Source: Fragilaria crotonensis (taxonomy: Eukaryota; Bacillariophyta; Fragilariophyceae; Fragilariales; Fragilariaceae). From it: DNA of 53,039 nucleotides. The DNA is taken from the NCBI GenBank assembly GCA_022925895.1, contig JAKSYS010000435.1, forward strand, positions 1-53,039, written 5' to 3'. The notes below the pieces were generated by a model. The model did no database searches. It was not told the origin of the DNA and saw nothing but the letters and a program-made list of their open reading frames with translations. Made by a program: the position numbers and the translations under genes. How positions within the stretch are numbered: the first letter of the stretch is position 1; every line of letters begins with the position of its first letter. Shown here one piece after another: positions 31,281-42,062 of the stretch.

Positions 31281-31718
31281 TAATGAAGCTGCGTGGGACC
31301 ATCATGTAGAGCACCTGTGACACGCGTAGGCCGAAGAAAACACGGAATCTTTGTTTCTCATTTCTTTCATTGGTTTTCCAATACGCCGGCCCAGCCTCTG
31401 TCATGCCAGCCAGTTAATTTTTGAAATTTGTTATGCATGGAACAGCATACGTGATACGACACTCCGTTGGTCTATGATAACGGAATGATTTCCATTGCTA
31501 CGTGTGCACATGATATTTAGCCCTGGGCCGCCACACGGACAGCAGGGCGGCAATTGCAAATTTTTTTCTACCAGTAATGCCGCCACTTGCTTGCGAAAAT
31601 TCAGTGCGTCAGTGGCGCAAACGTCATCAAAGAACATGTTGTTCAGAACTGCACTCCAGCAATTTGTGTGCATTATTTGCCATCTCGTCATTGTTAGCGG
31701 ATGTTGAAGGATCAACGC

Positions 31719-32110
31719 GGAAACCTTTGTGAGGCGTAGTACAGTTGTGAAAAAGGACACTGCTAGCTGTGACATTGTTCATGGTAGCAGCAGATCCGAG
31801 ATCAACGGAAACAATCATGAGGCGAAAATCGCTGGGAACAAGGACAGCAAGGAAACCTTTGTGAGGCGTAGTACAGTTGTGAAAAAGGACACCGCTAGCC
31901 GTGACATTGTTCATGGTAGCAGCAGATCCGAGATCAACGGGGAAACAATCACGAGGCGTAGTACCATTGGGAACAAGGACAGCAAGGAAACCTTTGTGAG
32001 GCATAGTACAGTTGTGAAAAAGGACACCGCTAGCCGTGACATCGTTCACGGTAGCAGCAGATCCGAGATCAACGGGGAAACGATCACGAGGCGTAGTACC
32101 GTTGTGAAGA
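31719..32110. repeat. Three tandem units of 132-135 bp inside the MULE
   Basis: GGAAACCTTTGTGAGGC recurs at 31719, 31851 and 31986, followed each time by the same approximately 130-base text with a few substitutions. Spacings of 132 and 135 are multiples of three. Consequently both strands stay open: the minus strand (same direction as the transposase) reads repeated VLFHNCTTPHKGF and FPVDLGSAATMNNVTAS, the plus strand RRSTVVKKDTAS. I cannot say which, if either, is translated. Confidence 0.9.
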
Positions 32111-32368
32111 CCGACAACTCCTCTATCTTTGATGTTGGCAGCACCAAAAAACGAGGCTTCCAACACGTGTACAAATCAAGGAACACTACTTCAAGTTGCA
32201 GAGTCCAGGTGGCGTTCAACTTGTCAGTACAGTACTGTTATCCTCGAAGCAAGCAGGCGTGAAACGCGATAAAGCAAAGAAGAAGAAGATAGATTGCCTG
32301 CAGATCATTTCTTCATCACCACGGCATGCAGTGTTTTAGTCCTTCTTCTTGAGCAGTAGACCTATCTT

Positions 32369-34872
32369 CTATAGTGGAACACTGGACACGACTGCAATCC
32401 TTCCACATAATATTGGTAATCCAATTGTTCTAACGGTCACTGAACATCTGCAAGTTGTTGACACTATTTCTGGAGCCCGATTGGAATCGGCATGTGGAGA
32501 CACTGTATTCACGTTGATTCCGAGACAGGCTGCGATCAACAAGTTGACGCATGTCAACAAAACAATCATCTCGCTTTACGCACTAGAGGACGCGCAAACA
32601 AAAGCTGAAGTACGAGGAAAGAAAAGGGTTACAATTGCAGAAACGGATGGAAGGTACACAACCGTCGGTCTAAAACCAAACAGAGGTACTCCTGGCATTA
32701 CAGAGTCTTGGCCAAAGAAGTTAAGCGTATGCGCGCGGAAGAATATTTGCAACTTAATGACTAGATGCGAAGAAGTTGCAAAAGGGTACATACCCTCAAA
32801 TGCATCGTTGACAGTCAGCGAGGTACTCCAGGTTGCTCTTCCAAGCAACGCGGTAGCTAGATGACGACGATAGAGGTCAAACTTGTTACAATCCATATCC
32901 AGCTGAATTTTGGCCGATTTGTCGATTGCATGCTGTGGAAGTACACGGGAAGGACCAGATTTGATGGCGTGATTGGTCCCTTCATGACCAGAGTTTGCAG
33001 TGGTTTCAAAGTGCCTAATGCCCTTCCGCAAGTAGAAACAATAACTTTGCTCATGTGGGATGATACAACCACGGATGAAGTCCAACAGTTTCTTCCACCA
33101 TCATCGCCAAAATGGCCTTAATAACATCTGACTTCAAGTAAATAATTAATAGGGCCTTACTTCTGTAGTCACATTGATCATGTTAGGTACAGTCAACGAC
33201 ATACATGTGGAGACCACCAAATAATTTGACTTACACTTCATATTCTTCTTTGAATCTACCCATGGCGCATCCAGCTATACAGCCAGTTTTGAATTACTCT
33301 CACCTGACTTCTTGCAGCATCTCTTTCCCTTCCGAAAGCCTAAACCTCTGCATTCTCGTCTCCAGCCTTGATGAACAAGATGCCATCCACAGCGACTACG
33401 AACTGCATTGACAAAATATGTCGCAATGGCATAGTCGACCTGCGCCATTTCTTGGGAGTCGCCATCTGTCATGACAAGCTTAACCAACCGCAATGTTTGA
33501 GTACCTAAGAGCACAGGAAGGGCTTCTTGAAATAACCAACGGAACAACCAAGATCTTTCATTTGGGGCAAAGCATCTGACCACTACCATCACATTTCCGT
33601 CCGAAGTCCTTGACAGAAAAGCAAGGGTCTGCTTTCATTGTTTGTCTCATGCGTCCCATCAATGCAAACAACTTCTGGAAAGGCTTGAAAGAGACGTCTA
33701 CCATCTGGCAACACCCAGCAACATGCAATAAGAATGTCCTGGTCGTCCCTTGCTCCAACGGCGTGCCTACTTCTCTGGGCATATTCCTTGAAATCGGCAG
33801 TCTCTGTGACCTCCAGAGGTACAGACTTATGGGCTGGGGCGCTTTCCATTGTGGTCACCATGGAAAGGCTCGTTAGATTAACCCCATCATCAACAGGATT
33901 GCCTTCAGTTCGTGCAGCCTTGCGATTTTGACCACGTATTTCTTTCGTATTCCCATTATGAAACAGACAGACAAATGATGCGCCAATTTTGGAGATAATT
34001 CAGCATACTGTCTGACGGTGACGTCAGAGGGTAGTGCAGCACCCTGAGGTGACAAATCCATTAAATCTTGTGCCATTCGGGAGAAACCTTGAACATAAGC
34101 CATCTGTCCGCATGTAAACAGCTCACCAGTACTGCTTTGGGTGAACAATGCAGCTTGTGAGGGCAGGATATTGGCAGCAGCCATTGCAGCTGCATTTTCC
34201 AGGGTTGGAGCGTCCAGAAAACGTTTGCGATTGGTTATCTCGCATGAGACATGGGTGGCCCTATGCTGGTTGTCTCCGACCCCACAGACTAGATGAAAGC
34301 TGTACTGGTCCAGTCGGATGACAATTTTGCAGAACAAGTGCACCTTGTATCGCGTTGCGTGCAATTACGTCGTCGCAATGCCTTTCCTGAGTTATTGGAA
34401 CCACGAGAGTTTTTTTGTCACCAATATAGGTTGTCACACGATAAGCATCGGCTTGGGCACCATCCAAACGCTGATGATGATACTTACGGCCGTTACTGCA
34501 CAACAAAACACGTTGGTCCTTGCAGGCTTTAGCACTACTTCCATTGGATATCAGAGCACAGTTACCATGAGATCTGGTGGCTCGGCATAAATCAGTGATA
34601 AGTTTTTGGCCTCCGGAATCCTTGCCGAATCCTCCCACAGTAGGGTACAGCAATGGACTGAAGCGCACAATAAACTTCATTGGGCCTTTGTATAGGGAAC
34701 TAGTAGTGTACTCGAACAGGTCGTGCTTCGTTTCCGATGAGGCACAGAAATCTTCGGAAGGTAAGCAAAGGTGTCCATTGAATGGGAGGGACCCAATCCA
34801 CGTCGCAGTCTTGAAAGCAGTTAAAAAAGCATCCACAGGCTTTGTAGGGGAAACTACTAACTCGTCTGGATC
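32369..34872 (-). CDS. MULE transposase with C-terminal SWIM-like zinc finger (frames broken)
   Basis: The gene lies between the element's TIRs. Upstream, a TTTTCCTGCCTTTAG acceptor precedes 34872, so a first exon or leader lies to the right. The N-terminal part contains VLLCSNGRKYHH and RVTTYIGDKKTLVVP, a possible DNA-binding region. The MULE catalytic domain shows FPEVVCIDGTHETNN (first Asp), APNERSWLFRWLFQEALPV, LVMTDGDSQEM (second Asp) and RCGWHLVHQGW. HEGTNHAIK is the likely conserved acidic site further on. The C-terminal CRCSVTVRTIGLPILCGR resembles a SWIM finger, in which the usual final His is Arg. Frame changes occur near 34350, 33868, 33590, 33090 and 32575. Some are in homopolymers, so activity cannot be judged. 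Confidence 0.75.
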
Positions 34873-36263
34873 CTAAAGGCAGGAAAACAAATGGAGAGAG
34901 TATCGTGTGAGCATCAAAGAGTATTTTGGCAAAGCAACACAGATTGAAGCAACAAAAACAAACGAACCATGGTGTGGACCATAAAAGGTTGAATCTGTGG
35001 TAAATCGTGGCGGAAATGTTGTGGGTACTATTCAATGTTATAATCACATTAACAGACGAATATTTTTATTACTGTTCAAACAAATGTCGGGCAGATTTAT
35101 GTTCCTTATCCATGACGAAGTTTTGACTAAGGTTCATGGCTCCTGTTAGTAACTAGCATTTTCAATAGATCCAAAGATATGATATTTCAAGACAATGTTA
35201 GCTAGGGGGTAACTAGTCAACTTTAGTAAGATAACCATTTGCAATTACATCTGAACTTCACAATATTTCGGTTCATTGAAGAGTCAGAAGGTGTGCATGT
35301 ACAACTAGTGCAATCTAGTTTGTGGTCAATATTACATCCTGCTTTGCAGTTAGGTTTGAGGCTTTCTATTCATCTGGCAATACTGAAAATGATGCCAGCA
35401 TGTCAAGTCTCTCAAGGCAGGCAAAATGAGAGGTTACATTTTCTGTTTGTACATGCCATTCATTGAACAGCAACCCCCACACAGCTTCAGTAAGCCAACA
35501 TAGAAAGTGTCATTAGTCCAAGCAGGAGGGATGGCACCAAGAAGTCAAGGTGTTCTGCAATTGCGGCATGCATACAACCATCAAATTAAGGCCTCTGAGG
35601 AAGAACCATGTAAATGCTTCACTCTTTAGACCACCATGAAATGCATTGAAGCACATTGTCAGCATCATGGCTGGCTCTCTACCATTGCATTTCTTGCAGG
35701 AGGTTTTACACCATTCATCATACAATCACTTTGTAGATGCAGGATTCCTACTTAGAAACAACATCTGAGCACTGGCTTAGAGATGCAAAGAATGGTGTTA
35801 TAGCATGATCATATGTTCAAATTGGAATGACACTCACTTGTCATTTTTTATGCATACTGCCCATTGATGTTTGCAATTTAATGAACAATCCCCTCCCCAC
35901 TATTAGTTCTGATGCAGGATATATTTAAACTAACCATTTGGTTTTGCACATTTTCATCTTCACCATCCAATCTGTAGATAGTAATATACAATGGACATGG
36001 ATGAAATGAAGGTGTTCACCTGTCACATTCACGTCATTACATGTTTGTAGTACTGGTAGTAGTACAAAACACAACAGTAAAATAGTAGGTTTGTTAGTAA
36101 GTTGAACTTACTTTAGGATAAGGTGCGTTAGTTATCCGCGTTAGCTTTAGGCTACTTTAGTAGTCAAACCTACTGGCGGACTTACTGACTAACACACCCT
36201 GCTAAGGTTGTTTTGAAAAATGGCTCCTGATGAAGCGAAAATGAAGATTCCAAAAGTCAGATT
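34873..36263. other. Right non-coding arm of the MULE
   Basis: About 1.4 kb between the transposase gene and the right TIR has no supportable second gene. It should contain the transposase promoter and any untranslated first exon. Short open frames (e.g. 35239-35466) show no domain. Confidence 0.5.
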
Positions 36264-36304
36264 CTGCGACAAAATGTTGACGTCATTTCCTTGCATTCTA
36301 ATCG
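36264..36304 (-). repeat. Right TIR of the MULE
   Basis: Read on the minus strand it begins CGATTAGAATGCAAGGAAAT and continues TGACGTCAACATTTTGTCGC. It differs from the left TIR by one missing base and two or three substitutions. Confidence 0.9.
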
Positions 36305-38143
36305 CTTATAGTACGCAGTACTCAGTGCTACAGTAACCTGATTTCCTTCCGTACCCTACCCGTAGTAGTACTGGGGACAGGTTCTCCAGTACTGACGAGT
36401 ACTGAGTACCAGGGATTCCCATTGGCTTTTTGCAATGCATACCAGAAATTTGTGTGGAATACTGACTACTGTAGCATCTTGAAACAAGCTCATCATTGAG
36501 ATAACTTGTGTTCACGTTAAAGATTATCATGTACCTCTGAATCAAATAATGATTGCTATACAGGTTAAAATATGATGAAGTTGCTTCCAGCAAGCTGATG
36601 ATGGCTTGGAAAAATTGGGAAGGGAAATGAAATGATGGAGAAAAAGGCCAGCATGGTGAAGCAATGATCTGCTATCATTTTTATGTTTGTATAGAATGGG
36701 CAGGGGACAAAAGTGTGATAGAGAAAACAATGACAAGAGAAGGCATGATACAGTAATTGGTGCTGGACAAAGAGGAATGAGTAAAATTGTCAATCCCAGA
36801 AGGTTCCTGTCCCTGGCTGTGAGGTTGTAACCCTACTGTAATGATTCTTCTCATCAACTAGAATTGTTATAAGGAAAGTCAGTTGCTACTAGATAGTAAA
36901 CCTCTGCTAATAGACAGAACTTCTCCAGACCAAAAGACTGTGAAGTGCTCATATGGTGTCAGTCACTTTGCTGTAGACCATCGTTATGTTTCCACGTTTC
37001 GGCAATGGCTGCTGGCGTGCTTTGTCTAAACGGCCATTACAAAGAGGAAGTTCTGCGTATGTTTGAATAATTCTGACTATGCTGCTTCATCTCATATCTG
37101 CTGTTCTTTATAGACACACAAATTGTTAGCTACTTAGTACATAAGGGAGAATGAAAACAAATGCTTATGTTTGTGGTTGAATAACAATTTCTTGGTCAAA
37201 TCTTGATGTTACAAAATATTGTATGTCTGGATTCACGAAATGCATAAGGGTACCTGAACAAATGGTGGTAATTGGTCATGGGCATGCAAGAACCCAGAGA
37301 TTCGGTTGTTAGTAGCTACCTTTCAGAAGGAAGTATTCATCGAGGATTTCCGTCCTGTTTCTAACTTTTCTGCGCAGCGGTAAGTTTTTTGTTCATTTTT
37401 GTCTGCCCTGAAGGTCAAAACTGAACTTAGGCCCTGGGCTTTACCAATCGAAACAAAGCGTGTACAACCTGCAAGATAGAAATTTTGAATTGAAAAAAAT
37501 GAAAATGAAAATCAAACGACGACGTCTGTATTTAATGTTATACATGGATTCATACCATTCATCACGAACATTACAAATACAACTATACCTCCTAGCTACA
37601 ACATCAGAGAATACAATCAGCAACATCCTCCGCCACTTCTTTCCTACAGTCCATGACGACAACACAGATGAGGAGTGACACCAAGACACAATATTTTTCT
37701 ATAGGATATGATTTGTAACCACAAATAATAAGATAAGACAAACAATAATCACTATGGTTGAATTCCACTTACGGTAAGTGAAATTCTATGCACCGTAAGT
37801 GAAATTTCACTTACTCACAACCCGAAAGACACACGTGTCACCTACTACGCAGATCAGTATGAGGACATTTATTGTAAGTGAAATTTCACTTTGCATAAGA
37901 ATACCCTGCCGGCTCGTTTTGATCAACCGTTATAGCTACAAATATCGCAAAACACGTTATGGGAAGCCAGCGTCCGTGGAACTGACTACGGCTACATAGC
38001 TTAACGGCTCTACAAGCTAGAACTTGGTTTGGCAGGAAGGTCGGCAATACACGCTTAATGAATCAAGGTCGAATACACGCCCGGAGGCGAAAATCATTTC
38101 CGCTCGTGTCTGGCTGTTGCAAAACTGATATGCCAGCATCATC
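36305..38143. other. Gene-poor region
   Basis: About 1.8 kb with no supportable gene. It contains GTAC-rich words right of the MULE (36310-36410), generic AT-rich DNA and the TAAGTGAAA palindromes annotated separately. Confidence 0.45.
37764..37893. repeat. Cluster of TAAGTGAAATTTCACTTA palindromes
   Basis: The 18-base palindrome TAAGTGAAATTTCACTTA is perfect at 37796-37813. A near-perfect copy lies at 37875-37892, and half-sites (TTCCACTTACGGTAAGTGAA) start near 37764. The repeated dyads lie within 130 bases in otherwise gene-free DNA. Confidence 0.8.
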
Positions 38144-38415
38144 TTCGTTTTGCTGACACTTGCTGACAAAAAGACAGATCTGCTGACATGCGCTGACAAA
38201 AAAGAATCTGCTGACATCTGCTGATGAAAAACGAATCTGCTGACATTTTCTGACATATGTTGACAAAAACGAGTTTTTCCCAGTACAAAAGCTACGGTGA
38301 TGCTGACATCTTCTGACGTTTGCTGACGAGAATCAAGTTTGCTGACATTTTCTGATGAAAAGCAAATCTGCTGACATTTGCTGACAAAAAGAGATCTGCT
38401 GACATTTGCTGAACC
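38144..38415. repeat. Degenerate TGCTGACA(TTT) minisatellite
   Basis: Repeats of TGCTGACATTTGCTGACAAAAA-type text occur at irregular 8-20 base spacing. An open minus-strand frame through it is only translated repeat. The unit is the reverse complement of the words in the array at 129-590. Both arrays are followed on the right by CACGCCGGC and, about 100 bases on, by TGCCGGACCTTCC. Confidence 0.8.
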
Positions 38416-38615
38416 TTGCCAGCTCGAATGAAACGACACAGATCCTAACAAGCACTCATCACGCCGGCCGGACATTGGCTGGCGCGCCCATCCTCAAGGT
38501 ATATCTATTTAATCGCGAACGTGCTTGCCGGACCTTCCAGGACCTTCCTGTAAAACGCAGGATCCTGGTGAAGTCACTTCGCCCAGGCGTCGATTGATGA
38601 TCACATATCACCATC

Positions 38616-39049
38616 ATGACTTACTCCAATCCCACCACTGAGTCCTCCTTATCGGCGGCTCGTTCAAATTCATCATATGTCTTGTTCCTTTGACTCAACG
38701 AAGACATCTGGGAAGAAGCACGACCAAGTAACATCTGTCAGACGATTGGGTATCAGTTGGCTTATTCTGTTGAGGAAGAAGGTGCTCCCGTTTTGATGCA
38801 GTGCCAGCGGAGGAGGCAAAGGCAGAGTTACTGAAGGCAGGGCCTTTGGAAACCCCGACTGGAACGTTGAGAGTTGCCCGTATTAAACCTGCGTCATTTT
38901 CGATCCGAGAGCAAAGATCTGTAGACAACGAAACAAGTCTGGCTCCCATCGAGGAACAGTTACTTGAAGAAAGCACGGCAGAGAAATCAATTTCTGCAGG
39001 AAATGGAAGAGGAAGTCTGTTCTGTGGTTGTTTTGACCTTTCGTCGTGA
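38616..39049 (+). CDS. Small hypothetical protein ending in a FCGCF-type tail (frame breaks)
   Basis: I recognise no family. The Met at 38616 opens MTYSNPTTESSLSAARSNSS, a Ser/Thr-rich stretch. Later coding text in another frame reads AEEAKAELLKAGPLETPTGT, VARIKPASFSIREQRSVDNE and IEEQLLEESTAEKSISAGNG, then ends LFCGCFDLSS. At least two frame changes (near 38690 and 38795) are needed to join the halves, or an unseen intron. Closely spaced Cys near the C-terminus could be lipidated (inference). The neighbour at 40037 has a comparable acidic body and also ends in CGCF, so the two may be diverged duplicates. Confidence 0.45.
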
Positions 39050-40036
39050 ATTCTCATCATCGTCTGCCGTAGAATGTTCAAGAGGATGACGAGAACTCAC
39101 TAGACAGTCGTTCTTGGCCCAATTTGTTTTTCTCGCTCACCATGTTCTTTTCTGCCTTCTGTGGTACTCCAGTACGGTGCAAGTACCTGGTACAAGTACG
39201 ATACGTGTACTCCGGCAATACTGGTAGGGAGCCCGTGTATGTCCCCAATCGAGCCATCACCTGCAGTATTGTACAGGAGTACTGAGTTCTACTTACTACT
39301 GTTACACTGTACGGTATTTCTGTCCTCAGAGTGAGCAGTCTGAGATTTGTAGGTAAAGTTGATGTGTAACTTAATTTGCAATATAATTTCATGGAGTTGA
39401 TTTTTTAGAAAAGTCGATCGGCTGATTAGGGGACATACACGCCTCCCCTTGTACAAGTCTGCAGGGTTATAAGATCCCTTTGCCCATTACAATACTCCCT
39501 ACGCTGCTGCTACTCGTTTTTTGTAGTAAACGCGAACTCGTTAATTAACGGATTCAGAGTGGCTGACAAAGCGGCCGCGCGCACGCACGGCCTGCACGGA
39601 TGTTCGAGAACTCGAAACAGCGAACATTCCTTTTTGGAAATGTTGTGGACTTACCCTGTACGTGTTCAAATAGTATAAATATTCACATACGCGGCGCGGC
39701 AGTGTTTGAGACGGCTGACTCTGATCGATGAAACGATGAACAACGAAAAAGACTATAATTGAGAGTTGGTCGTGCCTTATACTTGGAATAGTTAGCGATG
39801 CAGTCAAGGCACCAACGCCTACTTTAGTATGGAGTCCTGGAACCAACCCTGGGGTGAAAACGCCTGTCTGGGGTGGCCTGCGCGTCCAACGGTTGTTCCG
39901 TACCACCTCTTACCACAAGTAATGAGTCTACAAGACGGAATATATCTAATGTTCAAAATTCTCACGAGACTCTCAACTCCGTGTCTCATCCCAAAGAAAA
40001 ATCACAATTTCTCTTCCACGCACCACAAACAGCAGC
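39050..40036. other. Intergenic region
   Basis: About 1 kb without a supportable gene, probably including the promoter of the gene at 40037. GTAC words are dense at 39165-39300. The minus-strand open frame at 39541-39906 shows no domain and is left unannotated. Confidence 0.45.
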
Positions 40037-40544
40037 ATGATGTAAGTTTTCCTTCCTTCTTTCGTTCGGTTACGAGCTGCGCACATGGACAGAACTGACC
40101 CCACTTTTCACACATAGGACCGAGGAGAAGACGGAGCCAACTGCTGAGGAAACCCCAGCCCCAGTCACGGAGGAAACACCAGCGACCTCTCCAGTGGACG
40201 AGACACCCCCTGTCGAGGCAGCCGCTCCTGAGACAAAGGAAAAGGTCAGTATTTTCAAGCAACTTTTCTCGTGCGGAATCTTGAAGAAGAAGTCGAAAGC
40301 AATTGAGCCTCCTGTCGAGGATGTGACACCTGCGGAAGAACCTGTCGTTGAAGAAACGCCTGTGGCGTCACCGGAGGAAGTGCCCCCCCCCACAGAAGAG
40401 AGCCCCCCTGCAGAGGACGAAAAGCCCGAACAACCACGTGAGGAAGAAGAGGTGAAGAAGGAAGAGGATAAGAGTCTCGATCCTGCGTCGAAGAAGACGG
40501 AAGTAGTGGACTTGTCCAATAAATTCTGGTGTGGTTGCTTCTAA
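40037..40544 (+). CDS. Acidic Glu/Pro-rich protein with CGCF C-terminus (two exons)
   Basis: Exon 1 is only five bases (ATGAT, 40037-40041). A 76-bp intron (40042-40117, GTAAGT...CACATAG) follows, and the splice recreates MMTEEKTEP. The 143-residue product is dominated by Glu, Pro, Thr and Val (EETPAPVTEETPATSPVDET), so it is probably disordered. One conserved-looking basic/hydrophobic island, VSIFKQLFSCGILKKKSK, lies near the middle, and the C-terminus is NKFWCGCF. The island and terminal Cys pair suggest a membrane-peripheral or lipid-modified protein, but I know no family. The frame is intact. A poly-C run (40385-40392) lies inside the coding region. Confidence 0.65.
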
Positions 40545-41159
40545 AGATCAGGCTGGTGAATGACGTTTGATTAGAATAATGGAAAATTATGACGGAAAGA
40601 GTCAGAATTCACCAAGATGTGTTGAAATTCGGGAAAGGCTCCAGTCCCTGTACCCCATCAGAGAAGGAACTGTTGATGCCTTGGTTCGATGTTACGTAGA
40701 GGTAAATGAAGATGCAAGTGCGACTTAAGTTCTGGTCCGTAGGTACTGTACTTGTAATAGGTGTCGTGCATGGGGTGATGGCGTAGAGGGACTACTATAG
40801 TCTGAGTGCTTGGCATGCTCGATGGCAATCATTGTTGAGTGTTCGGAGTTCGAATGCGGCTTCTGGCTCTGTGAATCAAACCGGGTTTAACTGAGTTATA
40901 ACGGCTATCCTAGACTCTGTGTTCAGTACGTCGTATGATACGACAGGTAGCTCGTACATGTGTTACGTGGCATCATATGATGCTCATATCTCATATGTCA
41001 TATGTCATATGTGTTGTACTGTACTCGTTACTGTACTACTAGTAGAAACAGTATGGTGTAGAACCTGCTCAAGTACATGCGTAGTAAGGCGCAAGTAAAG
41101 GTATGTTTATCATACTTGTATGAATAAATGAATAGACCTACAAGTAGTAATCGGATAAG
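40545..41159. other. Intergenic up to the retrotransposon
   Basis: About 600 bases with no supportable gene. TCATATG words recur at 40975-41012 (CATATCTCATATGTCATATG). The left LTR starts at 41160. Confidence 0.45.
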
Positions 41160-42044
41160 TGTTAAACATTCCGTATCGCCCTACATATTTACATTATCCC
41201 TATCCTAATTACTGACGCCCGAGTGCACAGTAAAACAATACATCGATGCTCCAGTAACCAGTGCGACACTACACGACTGGAATCAAAACTCAGTCGATTC
41301 AAAACATGTTCATCTCATCCCATGAGATTGAACAATCATTTCAAACGAGCTCAACGCCTCGTATACCAAAAACAACGTCGCGACACGAAACGACGTCTTC
41401 CCGAAACGAGGAGTGTTCCTTATTGTTCCAAAGGAACACTCCCTTCATTCAGACCTCTCATCACGGTCGCCCTTCACTTCTTCCCACAATTGTCAATTTT
41501 GTACATTTTTAGTGTCACTCACCTTTTTACTTACACTTTATATTTTCTCACGATGATGATGATTGACCATGACGAGTTTTTACCCGCCGTCGTCATGACA
41601 TCATATACACCGTGCTGTACAAATATTGGTAGACAGTACGACGGTACTCACTACAACGACAATACAGCACAACACGACGACGGTACAACAGTACTCCTGC
41701 ACATCACTTCTCTGCCCGTCGATAGTACGCGCACGTCTGAGTTTAACGTTACTGTACATAACGATAAACCAATAGACAGTGCCCACTATACGACACGCGA
41801 TATTTCTACTAGTCAGTCTCGCACATTCATGTAGCGATAGAACGACAGATAGTACACATATCGTTATCTGTAGCGGTAGACAGCACTGCGTAGCTGTACC
41901 GTTTATAGATGAACTGATGCAGTAGTCAGTGTCGTACTAGACACTTACCTACTGGGGCGTACCCGTAACGGTTACGTCCTGGTTCTTAACCCGAACCCTA
42001 TGCCGACCTGCGCGTCGCAGGTTCCGTTAACCCGAACCATATCA
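41160..42044 (+). repeat. Left LTR, about 885 bp
   Basis: It begins TGTTAAAC and, by placing the end next to a TGG-starting primer site, finishes ATATCA, giving the usual TG...CA ends. The LTR contains repeated GTAC-type words (near 41635-41690) and would carry the promoter and polyadenylation signals. Compared with the right LTR most differences are run-length changes (e.g. TTT versus TTTTT, CC versus CCC). Confidence 0.9.
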
Positions 42045-42062
42045 TGGTTGCTCGCCAGACCT
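42045..42062 (+). promoter_or_regulatory. Candidate primer-binding site
   Basis: TGGTTGCTCGCCAGACCT starts with TGG directly after the LTR's CA end, as expected for a site complementary to a tRNA 3' CCA end. The tRNA was not identified. Confidence 0.45.

Larger units (their letters stand above)
31239..36304. mobile_element. Complete Mutator-like (MULE) DNA transposon, 5066 bp
   Basis: Inverted terminal repeats of about 41 bases (31239-31280 and 36264-36304) begin CGATTAGAATGCAAGGAAAT and enclose a MULE-type transposase gene on the minus strand. The TIRs differ at only three or four positions. No matching flanking direct repeat is obvious (left flank ...ACTGGATC, right flank CTTATAGTAC); MULEs usually make 8-11 bp duplications, so the site may have decayed or the exact ends may differ by a few bases. 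The same TIR bounds the 168-bp MITE at 24555-24722, which suggests mobilisation in trans. Confidence 0.85.

Noticed and set aside
32349-32864. 171-codon plus-strand open frame inside the MULE
   Set aside because: The opposite strand carries the transposase C-terminus with a SWIM-like CRC...LPILC motif; the plus frame shows no domain.
38017-38475. 152-codon minus-strand open frame across the TGCTGACA array
   Set aside because: The product is translated repeat with no conserved feature.
40070-40519. Ser/Gly/Val-rich minus-strand open frame
   Set aside because: It is the complement of the Glu/Pro/Thr-rich coding exon; the sense strand has a clean splice and start.
41223-41834. 203-codon open frame in the left LTR, with a similar one at 52243-52791
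   Set aside because: Both lie wholly inside LTRs, differ in frame between copies and show no domain.
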